A stretch of DNA of 46,207 nucleotides from Bacteroidales bacterium (GTDB lineage Bacteria; Bacteroidota; Bacteroidia; Bacteroidales; UBA10428): the NCBI GenBank assembly GCA_016936215.1, contig JAFGPL010000157.1:1-46207 (forward strand). The letters are read 5' to 3'. Below are positions 26,195 through 35,871 of this stretch, piece after piece. The translations under genes were made by a program, and so were the position numbers. Each line of letters starts with the position of its first letter. Within the stretch, counting starts at the first letter, position 1. Under the pieces are notes generated by a model. That model searched no databases. It was not told the DNA's origin and was given only the letters and a program-made list of their open reading frames with translations.

Positions 26195-28630
26195 ATGCTT
26201 AAAAACTTCATAATTGTTGCCCTGCGAAATATTTCACGACAAAAAACATATGTCTTCATCAACACTGCCGGACTGGCCATCGGTATCGCTGCTTCTCTCA
26301 TAATTATTTTATTTGTAATGAATGAGTTGAGCTATGACAAATTCAACCATAAATACAATCAGATTTACAGGCTTTATCTTGATGGTAAAATTGGGGAATC
26401 GGAAATTAAAGGCGCATGGACTGCAGCACCCACCGCCTTGGCTTTGAAAAACGAAATTCCGGGCGTGGAAGAAGCCATAAGAATGGATAACTGGGACGAG
26501 ATTATTATTAAGATTGATGACCGCAGCTATATCGAAAACCATTTTATGCTGGCCGACTCTGGGTTTTTCAGCATTTTTTCTATCCCCCTTATACAGGGTG
26601 ATCCGAATACGGCGCTTTCGGCACCGCGCAATGTGGTGCTTACAAAAGATGCGGCGAAAAAATATTTTGGGGATACCGACCCCATTGGCAAACAGTTTCG
26701 CGTGAATACAGATACCGCCTACTATACTGTAACAGGCATAATGGAAAATGTGCCTGAAAACTGCCACTTCGGGTGCAACATCCTGGCATCTTTTAAAACC
26801 CACTGGAGGGCCAACGATCAAAGCTGGCTTTCAAACAGTTTCGGCACTTATCTTCTTTTAAAAGAAGGAATTTCAAAACAGGAAGTGGAAGATAATATTA
26901 AGACTGTTCTCGAAAAATATATCGGTCCGCAGGTACAGCAGGCACTGGGCATATCACTTGAGGAGTGGACAGAAGCAGGAAACCGTTACGGGTTATATTT
27001 ACAGCCGCTCGGGGACATTCACCTGAATACGGATATTCAGCATGGTTTTAAACCATCAAACAACAAAAAATATGTTTACATCTTTTCTGTTGTGGCGCTG
27101 CTAATAATCGTTGTAGCGATAATCAACTATATGAACCTCGCGACTGCCAGATCGGTGAAACGCGCAAAAGAAGTAGGCCTCAGAAAGGTTACCGGGTCTT
27201 CAAGATTACAGTTGATCAGCCAGTTTCTTTTCGAATCGGTACTGATGAGTTTTCTTTCGCTCCTTCTGTCACTTGTTATTGTAAAACTTGTTTTACCTTC
27301 GGTGAACAGCATTACACAGCTTAACCTTTCGCTCAATCTTTTTGAGCACTGGTATTTTATTCCTGCCCTAATTATACTTGCAGCCATTATAGGGTTACTG
27401 GCAGGTAGCTATCCGTCGTTTATGCTTTCATCTTATAAACCGGTAACTGTTATCACGGGAATTGACAAAGGTCCCCGAAAAAGTCTGATTAGAAGCATAT
27501 TGGTAGTGTTCCAGTTCTGCATTTCCATAATCATTATTCTTGGTACAATAATCATTTACAGGCAGATAAATTTTATGCTGAACAAAGACCTGGGGTTCGA
27601 CAAGGAGCAATTGCTGGTGATTAAAAGGGCAGATGCGCTGGGGGATTACCAGAAAATAAAGGTTTTTCAGGATGAGCTAAAAAAATTCCCCGGCGTGCTG
27701 GTTTCTTCAAATTCCACCGCTGTGCCGGGCTATCCGAACAATAACAACGGTTTTATGATTGACGGAAGAAGCAACAGCGACCAGACTGTTTTAATGAATG
27801 TTAACTGGGTAGATGATGACTTTATCGAAACTTATGGCATGAAAATAAAGCTTGGAAGATTCTTTTCAGATGATTTTCCGACAGATAGCATAAGTGTAGT
27901 GATTAATGAAAGCGCTGTGAAAAAATTCGGTTTCACAGATCCATTGTCAGAACGGTTTATTCAGCCTGACGAGAACCCCGGGGAGAAGCTCAGGCTCCCG
28001 GTGGTGGGGGTGGTAGAAAATTTTAATTACCAGTCGCTGCACGAAGATATCTATCCGCATGTGTTTATGAGAAAGCCTCCTGCATGGGGATGGGGAGGAT
28101 ATGTTACTGTACGGCTCGATTCCGGCAATATAAAAGAGACAATGAAAAATATCGAACATACCTGGAATGAATTTGCACCTTCAGACCCCATGCAATACTT
28201 TTTTATGGATGAGGAATTTGACCAGATGTACCATGAAGAGATACGTACCAGTAAAATTTCACTTGGCTTTGCTATTCTTGCCATCGTAATTGCATGCCTC
28301 GGTTTATTCGGGCTTACTTCTTATGCTTCAGAGCAACGCACCAAAGAGATAGGTATCAGAAAAACACTTGGCTCATCAGTTTCAGGGGTGATCATCCTGC
28401 TTACCAGGGAGGCTTTTTTGCTTGTGTCAATTGCTACAGTGATTGCCTGGCCAATAACTTACCTTATTATGAGGGCATGGCTTGAAAATTTCCATTACCG
28501 TACAGGTTTTTCTGCCTGGGAATTTTTGTTATCATTCCTTGTTGCTTTGCTCATTGCCATGATTAGTGTGATCTACAGGGCTTATATGGCAGCCAGGGGC
28601 AACCCTGCAAACGCACTAAAATACGAGTAA
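26195..28630 (+). CDS. Large MacB/FtsX-type ABC transporter permease (two FtsX modules)
   Basis: An 811-residue protein with two tandem halves. Each has a MacB-like periplasmic domain and an FtsX module: the first starts LKNFIIVALRNISRQKTYVFINTAGLAIGIAASL and includes ATARSVKRAKEVGLRKVTGSS, the second includes YASEQRTKEIGIRKTLGSS. It ends ARGNPANALKYE. Together about eight transmembrane helices. This long form is common and multi-copy in Bacteroidota and works with a separate LolD-like ATPase, which is not next to it. The 198-nt gap upstream (25997-26194) is AT-rich and shows no gene or clear promoter. Substrate unknown. Confidence 0.9.
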   Translation: MLKNFIIVALRNISRQKTYVFINTAGLAIGIAASLIIILFVMNELSYDKFNHKYNQIYRLYLDGKIGESEIKGAWTAAPTALALKNEIPGVEEAIRMDNWDEIIIKIDDRSYIENHFMLADSGFFSIFSIPLIQGDPNTALSAPRNVVLTKDAAKKYFGDTDPIGKQFRVNTDTAYYTVTGIMENVPENCHFGCNILASFKTHWRANDQSWLSNSFGTYLLLKEGISKQEVEDNIKTVLEKYIGPQVQQALGISLEEWTEAGNRYGLYLQPLGDIHLNTDIQHGFKPSNNKKYVYIFSVVALLIIVVAIINYMNLATARSVKRAKEVGLRKVTGSSRLQLISQFLFESVLMSFLSLLLSLVIVKLVLPSVNSITQLNLSLNLFEHWYFIPALIILAAIIGLLAGSYPSFMLSSYKPVTVITGIDKGPRKSLIRSILVVFQFCISIIIILGTIIIYRQINFMLNKDLGFDKEQLLVIKRADALGDYQKIKVFQDELKKFPGVLVSSNSTAVPGYPNNNNGFMIDGRSNSDQTVLMNVNWVDDDFIETYGMKIKLGRFFSDDFPTDSISVVINESAVKKFGFTDPLSERFIQPDENPGEKLRLPVVGVVENFNYQSLHEDIYPHVFMRKPPAWGWGGYVTVRLDSGNIKETMKNIEHTWNEFAPSDPMQYFFMDEEFDQMYHEEIRTSKISLGFAILAIVIACLGLFGLTSYASEQRTKEIGIRKTLGSSVSGVIILLTREAFLLVSIATVIAWPITYLIMRAWLENFHYRTGFSAWEFLLSFLVALLIAMISVIYRAYMAARGNPANALKYE

Positions 28631-28722
28631 ATCATGCATCAACTGAACATTACGGAAAATCACATCCATTCATAAAAGATTAACAATAATTTTTCAGGTT
28701 TTTGCCTTTCCTGATTAAACTG

Positions 28723-28759
28723 TTGGAAAGTTTGAAGCAAGAAGTTACTTTTACTTTTC
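28723..28759 (+). promoter_or_regulatory. Candidate promoter for the addA-yhcC-addB operon
   Basis: Two overlapping readings fit the phylum consensus: TTG 28723-28725, 20 nt, TACTTTTA 28746-28753; or TTTG 28731-28734, 17 nt, TACTTTTC 28752-28759. Each -7 box is 7 of 8. The ATG of the first gene is at 28784, giving a leader of about 20 nt. Motif match only. Confidence 0.4.
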
Positions 28760-28783
28760 TGTGAAATATTTACCCTGGTTTCA

Positions 28784-31700
28784 ATGGCCCATCTCAACAT
28801 AGTGCGCGCTTCTGCGGGTTCAGGAAAGACTTTCAGGCTTACCCTCGAATATCTTTCATACCTGTTTGATGATACCGGCAATTTCAGGCATATTCTTGCA
28901 GTAACCTTTACCAATAAGGCTACCGGTGAGATGAAATCAAGGATTATCAGCGTGTTGCATTCACTTTCAGCGGGCAACCCCGATCATTATCTTCGGCCAC
29001 TAATGGAAATCACGGGAAAAACCGAAAAAGATATTCGTCTTAAAGCAGGTATCATCCTGAAAAAAATACTGCATAATTACTCCCGGTTTAGCGTGGGTAC
29101 CATTGATAGCTTTTTTCAGTATGTTATCCGCTCTTTTACACGTGAAATAGGTATTCAAAGCAATTATAACCTCGAGCTCGACGATGAAAATGTGCTGAAC
29201 ATTGCCATTGAAGATATGTTCAACAGGATAGGACAGGATACCGGGTTGCGCAACTGGCTTATAGAATTTACCCTGTCAAGGGTCGAAGAAGAAAAAGGAT
29301 GGAACCTTAAAAACAAAATCATTGAACTGGGAAAGGAGATTTTTAAGGAGAAGTATAAACTTTATGCCGGTTCAATAGCAGAAAAACTCAATGACAAAGC
29401 GTTTCTTACAGCATTTAAAGGCCGGCTTTTTAAAATCACTGCATCGTTTGAGTCAGCAGTTATAGAATATGGCCGGCAGGCACTTGGAATATTCGATGAC
29501 CATAATCTTTCCGTTGATGATTTTTACCAGAAATACAGGGGGCCTGCAGGTTTTTTTCAGAAAATGGCAGCAGGCAATGTGCCAGATATAAATTCCTATG
29601 TTACAGAAGTTTTACAAAATCCTGACAAATGGTTTAAATCCAATCACCCGCAAAAAAGCTTTATACAGGGCGTGGTTGAAAACTCTCTCCATCCCTTGTT
29701 GCAAAAGGTTGTTGATTTTATGGATGAACAAAGTAAACAATACCATACAGCCAGAACACTCATCAGGAATTTTTATACCCTTGGTATCCTTACAGATATT
29801 ACTGCCTCGGTGTACAGGCATACCCGAAACAAAAACCTTTTTCTCATCAGCGATTCGGCCCAGTTGATCAACAGGATTATAGACAATAACGATGCCCCAT
29901 TTATTTATGAGAAAACGGGCAACTATTTTCACCATTTCCTCATTGATGAGTTTCAGGATACCTCGGGCTTTCAGTGGCAAAACTTCAAACCGCTTATCAG
30001 CAACAGCCTGTCGCAGGATTATAATTGCCTGATCGTGGGCGACCCGAAGCAATCAATCTACAGGTGGAGAAACGGCGACTGGGAAATTCTGTTAAAAGAT
30101 GTGTTTGATGATTTTTACAGCGGGGCAATCCGTACCGAAACCTTAGAAGTTAACTGGCGCAGCAAAAAGAAGATCGTGACATTTAACAACCGTTTTTTTA
30201 CCATCGCGCCGTGCATATTTCAAAGCCTGTTTCAAAAAGATGAAAACAATAAAGAACTTCCTTATCATCACATTATTGAGAAGCTTTATGCCGATGTCAA
30301 TCAGCAATTGCCTGCAAATGCCGGGGATGGCGGGTATGTCAGGATAAGTGTTGTGTCCCCGGGTTCACAATATGGCGGGACCGTGCTTCCAAAAATTGCA
30401 CAGTGTATAGGTGATCTGCTCGATCAGGGTTATACACCGGGTGAAATAGCAATACTTGTGAGGAGTAAAAAAGAAGGAAAAGAGGTAGCGGATTTTCTTT
30501 TGGCGCAAAGACAAAACCCGGAAGGAATAAATGGCAAAAGTTTCCACATTGTTTCAGAAGAGGCTCTTTTTATTGGTTCATCCCCTGCTGTGAAATTCAT
30601 TATTTCGGTATTCCGTTACCTTACCGACCCGGACGATGATATTAACTGCTATTTCATGCTTTTTGAATACCTGAATTATATTCAAAAGGTTACATCAGTA
30701 AAAGAAGATGCTATAATGCCACCATTCAGCCGTTCATCGTTAAAAGATGATGTACGCAGGGTAATGCCTGAAGTCTTTTCTATCTTTGGGGCATCACGCC
30801 CGGGATCGCCCGTGTATGAAATATTGCAAAAGGTAATAATTACCTATAATCTATCTGCACTACAGGGTGAACAGGTTTATGTCAATGCCCTGCAGGACAT
30901 GGTGATAGATTTTTCGGGTCGAAACAGTTCAGGTTTGGATGCATTTCTGAATTACTGGGAAGAAACCGGTTCTAAAAAAACCATCCCCGGCGCCGATAAT
31001 CTTGATGCTGTGAGGATACTTACCATTCATAAATCGAAGGGACTTGAATTCAATGTTGTGATTATGCCTTTCTGCAACTGGAAAATCAATCCTCCGGCAG
31101 GCAATATTATATGGTGTATGCCAAAAGACAGCCCTTTCAACCAATTGGAGGTTTTGCCCGTAAATTATGGAAGCTTTCTGGAGAATACTTGTTTTTCAGG
31201 CGATTACAAAGATGAAAAGCTGAGGATTTATATTGATAACCTTAACCTGCTTTATGTTGCATTTACCAGGGCAAAAGATGCTTTATTCTGCTATATGCCT
31301 GCCGATGAAAGAAAATCAGGGAAAGATATTTCAGACATCTCGCATCTTATTGGCGAAACATTGAAGCAGTTCCAGGATGCACATCCTGATATTTTAGTTA
31401 CCGAACTACAGGAAGAAAAGATATTTGAGTATGGCAATCTCTCACGGCCACAGCAGACTGAAAAGGAACAGGTGGACAGGCTTGATGCTGACATGTTGCC
31501 TGCATATAACTCGTTGCAGAGAATGAGTGTTTCAACCCATGCCCGGGACTTTCTTTCATACGGCGAGGAGGGATTTTCCCCTTTAAGCTACGGCAAAATC
31601 ATGCACGCGCTATTCGCCCGGGTCATAACGCTTAATGACATTGGGCCTGCGCTTGTCAATCTTTTTTATCGCGGGATGATTGATAAAAACGAAATGGAAA

Positions 31701-32008
31701 ATATCAGGAAAGAAACCGCGGCAATGTTTTCTGATATCCAGGTACAGGGCTGGTTCTCTGGTGAGTGGAAAATATTGAATGAAAGGGATATTCTTTTTAA
31801 AGGCCATGAAAACAAACGTCCTGACAGGGTATTGGTCAAAGAAGATAAAGCCATTATTATTGACTATAAATTCGGTGAAAAGGAAAATGATGAACATAAA
31901 AAACAGGTAACAGGGTATCGCGATCTGCTTAAAAGGATGGGATACCGGCAGGTTGAAGCATATTTGTGGTATACAGGTAAAAATAAAATTATACAGGTAA
32001 CTGAATGA
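28784..32008 (+). CDS. addA: AddA-like UvrD-family helicase-nuclease
   Basis: A 1074-residue protein with all superfamily 1A helicase motifs: Walker A ASAGSGKT at 9-16, motif Ia VTFTNKATGEM at 40-50, motif II IDEFQDT at 388-394 (Asp389, Glu390), motif III VGDPKQSIYRWR at 419-430, motif V TIHKSKGLEF and motif VI LYVAFTRAKDAL. The C-terminal PD-(D/E)XK nuclease is intact: Asp1014 (RPDRV), Asp1027 and Lys1029 (IIDYKFG), then a QxxxY-type helix. It should unwind and resect double-strand breaks for RecA, with the AddB-like protein two genes on. Its stop overlaps the next start (ATGA). Note that the neighbour between the two subunits is a radical SAM gene. Confidence 0.92.
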   Translation: MAHLNIVRASAGSGKTFRLTLEYLSYLFDDTGNFRHILAVTFTNKATGEMKSRIISVLHSLSAGNPDHYLRPLMEITGKTEKDIRLKAGIILKKILHNYSRFSVGTIDSFFQYVIRSFTREIGIQSNYNLELDDENVLNIAIEDMFNRIGQDTGLRNWLIEFTLSRVEEEKGWNLKNKIIELGKEIFKEKYKLYAGSIAEKLNDKAFLTAFKGRLFKITASFESAVIEYGRQALGIFDDHNLSVDDFYQKYRGPAGFFQKMAAGNVPDINSYVTEVLQNPDKWFKSNHPQKSFIQGVVENSLHPLLQKVVDFMDEQSKQYHTARTLIRNFYTLGILTDITASVYRHTRNKNLFLISDSAQLINRIIDNNDAPFIYEKTGNYFHHFLIDEFQDTSGFQWQNFKPLISNSLSQDYNCLIVGDPKQSIYRWRNGDWEILLKDVFDDFYSGAIRTETLEVNWRSKKKIVTFNNRFFTIAPCIFQSLFQKDENNKELPYHHIIEKLYADVNQQLPANAGDGGYVRISVVSPGSQYGGTVLPKIAQCIGDLLDQGYTPGEIAILVRSKKEGKEVADFLLAQRQNPEGINGKSFHIVSEEALFIGSSPAVKFIISVFRYLTDPDDDINCYFMLFEYLNYIQKVTSVKEDAIMPPFSRSSLKDDVRRVMPEVFSIFGASRPGSPVYEILQKVIITYNLSALQGEQVYVNALQDMVIDFSGRNSSGLDAFLNYWEETGSKKTIPGADNLDAVRILTIHKSKGLEFNVVIMPFCNWKINPPAGNIIWCMPKDSPFNQLEVLPVNYGSFLENTCFSGDYKDEKLRIYIDNLNLLYVAFTRAKDALFCYMPADERKSGKDISDISHLIGETLKQFQDAHPDILVTELQEEKIFEYGNLSRPQQTEKEQVDRLDADMLPAYNSLQRMSVSTHARDFLSYGEEGFSPLSYGKIMHALFARVITLNDIGPALVNLFYRGMIDKNEMENIRKETAAMFSDIQVQGWFSGEWKILNERDILFKGHENKRPDRVLVKEDKAIIIDYKFGEKENDEHKKQVTGYRDLLKRMGYRQVEAYLWYTGKNKIIQVTE

Positions 32009-32994
32009 CGGCACACTTTCCTTGGGGCACTGCGCGCAGGTTTAACGCTTATCCGGATTATATGCGGAAACTATTTGGCACAAGGGTGCAAAAAGTGGCA
32101 ATTGATGCCGGTTTCACATGCCCTAACCGCGATGGCACAAAAGGGTGGGGCGGCTGTACCTATTGCAGCAACGAAGCCTTCAACCCTTCGTATTGCAGCG
32201 CATCGAAATCTATCACGCAACAGGTTTCCGAAGGTATAGAATTTCATCGCAACAGGTACCGGCGGGCGCTTGGATACATTGCTTATTTTCAGGCTTATAC
32301 CAATACCTATAAATCTCTTGAAGAGCTTGATAAAATGTATTCCGAAGCGCTTGCTGTTGAAGGTGTTACAGGATTGATCATAGGTACCCGTCCCGATGCC
32401 GTAGACGATAAGAAGCTTGATTATCTTGCAAAACTGGCCGAAAAGACTTACCTGGTCATAGAGTATGGTATCGAATCGGTATACAACAAAACCCTTGAAA
32501 GGGTAAACAGGTGCCATACTTTCGAAGAGACTGTTATTGCCCTTGAAAAAACTGCTGCACGGCATATCCGCACGGGAGGGCATTTCATTTTCGGGTTACC
32601 CGGTGAGACACGTGAAGAGATGTTGAAATCTGTAGCTGTTATTTCTCAACTGCCGCTGGATGCTGTTAAGTTCCATCAGTTACAGATTTTTAAAGGCACT
32701 GTTATGGCTGGTGAATACCAGGTACATCCCGAAAATTTTTCTTTGTTCAATGACCTTGATGAATATCTTGAATTTATGGTGTCGTGCATTGAAAACCTCA
32801 ATCCCGGGTTCGTGGTCGAAAGAATTGCAGGCGAAGCGCCACCGCGCTATTGCGAAGGTATTGTCTGGGACCTTCGGAATGACCAGATATTGGTGAAATT
32901 TGAAAAGCTGCTTGAGAAACGAAATACCTGGCAGGGGAAAAAATGGCTTGAGAGAAATTGTGCCGATAGTCAAATATTTAATACCACAAAATGA
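32005..32994 (+). CDS. YhcC/TIGR01212-type radical SAM protein
   Basis: A 329-residue protein whose cluster motif is unusual, Cys39-x11-Cys51-x2-Cys54 (TCPNRDGTKGWGGCTYCSN), as in the E. coli YhcC family. Other family blocks are YFQAYTNTYKSLEEL, IGTRPDAVDD, YGIESVYNKTLERVNRCH, HFIFGLPGET and KFHQLQIFKGT. The family's reaction is not firmly established to my knowledge; a tRNA- or nucleotide-modification role is guessed from resemblance to Elp3-like enzymes. It overlaps the AddA-like gene by 4 nt (ATGA) and the AddB-like gene by 4 nt (ATGA), so all three proteins should be made from one mRNA with coupled translation. Confidence 0.9.
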   Translation: MTAHFPWGTARRFNAYPDYMRKLFGTRVQKVAIDAGFTCPNRDGTKGWGGCTYCSNEAFNPSYCSASKSITQQVSEGIEFHRNRYRRALGYIAYFQAYTNTYKSLEELDKMYSEALAVEGVTGLIIGTRPDAVDDKKLDYLAKLAEKTYLVIEYGIESVYNKTLERVNRCHTFEETVIALEKTAARHIRTGGHFIFGLPGETREEMLKSVAVISQLPLDAVKFHQLQIFKGTVMAGEYQVHPENFSLFNDLDEYLEFMVSCIENLNPGFVVERIAGEAPPRYCEGIVWDLRNDQILVKFEKLLEKRNTWQGKKWLERNCADSQIFNTTK

Positions 32995-35867
32995 ATCAAT
33001 ATTTTTTGAAACAGGCTGCATCTTATTTTTTATCGCAATATAACGCTGATACTGAAAGTATTGCAGTGGTGTTCCCGGGCAAACGCCCCATACGTTATTT
33101 CAACAATTATCTGTCTGAGATTTCCGAAAAACCTGTCTGGGCCCCGGCATATCATACCATTTCCGGTTTAATGGAAACACTTTCGGGTTACACGGTAGCC
33201 GTGAAACTTACGCTTATTTTTGAATTGTACGATGCCTTTAAGCGTGTCACCAATACCACCGAACAAATAGATGATTTTTTTTATTATGCCGCGATTTTAC
33301 TGTCAGATTTTGACGATATTGACAAATATTTAGTCAATCCGCATGAGATCTTCCAAAATCTTGCCGGACTGAAAAGTATTGAAAATCATTTCGACTACCT
33401 CGATGCCGACCAGTTGAAAATTATCGGCCGCTTTTGGGATTCATTTAAACACGGAAAACTTTCGGGGGAGAAATCATCTTTTGTTTCTCTATGGGAAGTT
33501 ATGCCTGCAGTTTACGATAGTTTTAAATCTTCCCTGCAGCAAAAAGGCATTGCATACGAGGGAATGATTTACAGGAAAGTCGCTGAAGACATTGCCGCCG
33601 GCCAACTTGAAACCATCGGTGTAAAAAAATTTATTTTTATAGGTTTCAACGCTTTGAACAAGGCCGAAGAACGATTGCTCAACCACCTGAAAACAAAAGG
33701 TATGGCTGAATTTCTATGGGATTATGACCATTATTACATAAACAACAGCGTACATGAAGCAGGCTTCTTTATAAGGGAAAATATTAAAAGGTTTCCTGCC
33801 CCTGATATCGGGATGAATTTCGAAGGTTTAACCCGTAACGACAAGAAAATTACATTTGTGAATGCGCCTTCAAATACAGGGCAAACTGGTGCTTTATCAT
33901 TTTTTATGAAAGATTTGCCACGGGATTATGAAAATCCGGTGAACACTGCCGTTGTCCTTGCAGATGAGTCGTTGCTCCTGCCTGTTTTGTCAGCAGTTCC
34001 GGGTTCATACAAAGATATGAATGTAACGATGGGTTTCCCTGTTATGCAAAGCAGCATATACCATTTGGTGAACTGTATCGTCAACCTTCACGCCAACTCC
34101 AGGAATTCTGCCGGCAATACCCTGCGTTTTTATCATAAAGACGTGATTGCCCTGCTCAACCTGCCGGAAATAAATATTGAAGAAGCCGACCGGGTTAAGG
34201 AATTGAAGAAATCAATCATTGAGTCTAATGCTGTTTACCCTGCTGCAGAGGATGTTGCGGTTTCCGGTATGCTGAAACTCATAACCGGCCTGCCTGGTAA
34301 TGCAAAAAAAATTCCTGAATATTTTCTGAATATTTTAACAAAGCTTGCTGCTGATTTTGTTTTATCAGGCGATCAAAACAGCAACCATACCTGGCAGGCA
34401 GAAATGCTTTACCTGTCGGTTGTAACCTTTAAACAGATGAAAGAACTGATTGAAGGGGCGCAGATAGAATTATCAACTGGTATGGTTTTTAATATCATAC
34501 TGAAATCGTTGGCTGAATTGTCAATCCCTTTCTCTGGAGAACCTCTCAAAGGACTGCAGGTGATGGGGATACTCGAAACCAGGGTGCTTGATTTTGAAAA
34601 TGTTATTATTTTTTCAATGAACGAAGGCATTTTTCCAAAGACCGGTAACCCCCCTACATTTATCCCCCTGGGCCTCAGGTATGGGTTTGGGTTGCCTGTT
34701 CCCGAACACAGGGATGCCATCTATGCCTATTATTTTTACAGGCTTATTCAGCGGGCGAAAAATATTTGCCTGGTATACAATTCAAGGCACGATGGAATGG
34801 CAACAGGTGAACGGTCGCGTTTTTTGCACCAGCTATACTATGACCCTGTTTTTAAGGTGGAAGAAAAAGTGATTGTCCCTGATGTGGTTTTTACACTGCC
34901 AAAAAAAATTCAGGCTGCCAAAGATGACCGGGTTATGAAAATACTTCAAAAATACCTGGGTGATCATAGCGGGTCATATTTTACCCCCAGCGCGATAAAC
35001 ACATACCTCAACTGCCAGTTACGGTTTTATTTCAAATACATCGTGGGGTTGAAGGAGCCTGATATTCTGTCTGAAGAACTCGATCCGGCATTATTCGGTT
35101 CTGTTTTGCACAAGGCTATGGAATTGCTTTACAGTCCTTTCGTGGGTAAAATATTGAATGATAAAGCGATAGAAGAAATTCAGCAAAACGGCGAATTGCT
35201 TGCCGGGGCTGCAGACCAGGCTTTCAGCGATGAGTTTTTCAACGGAAAAAAAACTGAGATATCGGGCAGAAACATTATTCTGCGGGAGATTATCCTTAAA
35301 TACATTCAACAGATACTTGAATTTGATAAACGCTATGCACCTTTCAGGCTGGTCGCACTTGAAAAGAAATACATTTTTGATCTTGACCTGCCTGATGGCC
35401 ATCAATTAAGGATAGGCGGGATCATTGACCGAATTGACGAAAAAGAAGGGGTGCTGAGGATCGTGGATTATAAAACGGGTGTTAAAAAAAACACTTTCGA
35501 AAACACCGATGAACTTTTTGATCAAACGGGATCGAAAAGAAATAGCGCTGTGTTTCAGATTTTTCTGTATAGCCTTGTGATGCAGAAAAATGAGGGTAGG
35601 GATGCGATTTTGCCAGGCCTCTATTTTATCCGCAGTATGTTTAACCCGGAATTTGACTTCCGGGTTATAGAACAACAGGGTAAAAGCCAAAAAACATCAG
35701 TTGACAATGCAATTCCGTACCTGTCAGAATTTGAAAAACGCTTGAAAGTTACGCTTGCCCAACTTTTTGATAATAAAGTACACTTTGTGCAAACCAACGA
35801 TATGGAGGTCTGTAAGAATTGTCCTTACAATACGGTATGTCATCGCGAAAGTACCGGCAACAAGTAA
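32991..35867 (+). CDS. addB: AddB-like nuclease with iron-sulphur cysteines
   Basis: A 958-residue protein. The N-terminal two thirds fit a decayed UvrD-like helicase: the expected nucleotide-binding loop reads VVFPGKRPI, not a proper Walker A. The C-terminal PD-(D/E)XK nuclease is intact, Asp813 (IIDRID), Asp826 and Lys828 (VDYKTG). Four cysteines, Cys675 (TYLNCQLRFYF) and Cys941-x2-Cys944-x5-Cys950, match the spacing of the AddB iron-sulphur staple. Together with the AddA-like protein it would form a two-nuclease AddAB complex that resects broken ends. It overlaps the radical SAM gene by 4 nt and is convergent with the KamA-family gene, 4 nt apart. Confidence 0.9.
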   Translation: MNQYFLKQAASYFLSQYNADTESIAVVFPGKRPIRYFNNYLSEISEKPVWAPAYHTISGLMETLSGYTVAVKLTLIFELYDAFKRVTNTTEQIDDFFYYAAILLSDFDDIDKYLVNPHEIFQNLAGLKSIENHFDYLDADQLKIIGRFWDSFKHGKLSGEKSSFVSLWEVMPAVYDSFKSSLQQKGIAYEGMIYRKVAEDIAAGQLETIGVKKFIFIGFNALNKAEERLLNHLKTKGMAEFLWDYDHYYINNSVHEAGFFIRENIKRFPAPDIGMNFEGLTRNDKKITFVNAPSNTGQTGALSFFMKDLPRDYENPVNTAVVLADESLLLPVLSAVPGSYKDMNVTMGFPVMQSSIYHLVNCIVNLHANSRNSAGNTLRFYHKDVIALLNLPEINIEEADRVKELKKSIIESNAVYPAAEDVAVSGMLKLITGLPGNAKKIPEYFLNILTKLAADFVLSGDQNSNHTWQAEMLYLSVVTFKQMKELIEGAQIELSTGMVFNIILKSLAELSIPFSGEPLKGLQVMGILETRVLDFENVIIFSMNEGIFPKTGNPPTFIPLGLRYGFGLPVPEHRDAIYAYYFYRLIQRAKNICLVYNSRHDGMATGERSRFLHQLYYDPVFKVEEKVIVPDVVFTLPKKIQAAKDDRVMKILQKYLGDHSGSYFTPSAINTYLNCQLRFYFKYIVGLKEPDILSEELDPALFGSVLHKAMELLYSPFVGKILNDKAIEEIQQNGELLAGAADQAFSDEFFNGKKTEISGRNIILREIILKYIQQILEFDKRYAPFRLVALEKKYIFDLDLPDGHQLRIGGIIDRIDEKEGVLRIVDYKTGVKKNTFENTDELFDQTGSKRNSAVFQIFLYSLVMQKNEGRDAILPGLYFIRSMFNPEFDFRVIEQQGKSQKTSVDNAIPYLSEFEKRLKVTLAQLFDNKVHFVQTNDMEVCKNCPYNTVCHRESTGNK

Positions 35868-35871
35868 GATG

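Noticed and set aside
28784-35867. A new anti-phage defence system (helicase, nuclease and radical SAM genes in one operon)
   Set aside because: Helicase and nuclease motifs, lengths and the iron-sulphur cysteine spacing fit a normal AddAB break-repair complex; the surrounding genes are housekeeping, without integrase, toxin or other defence genes.
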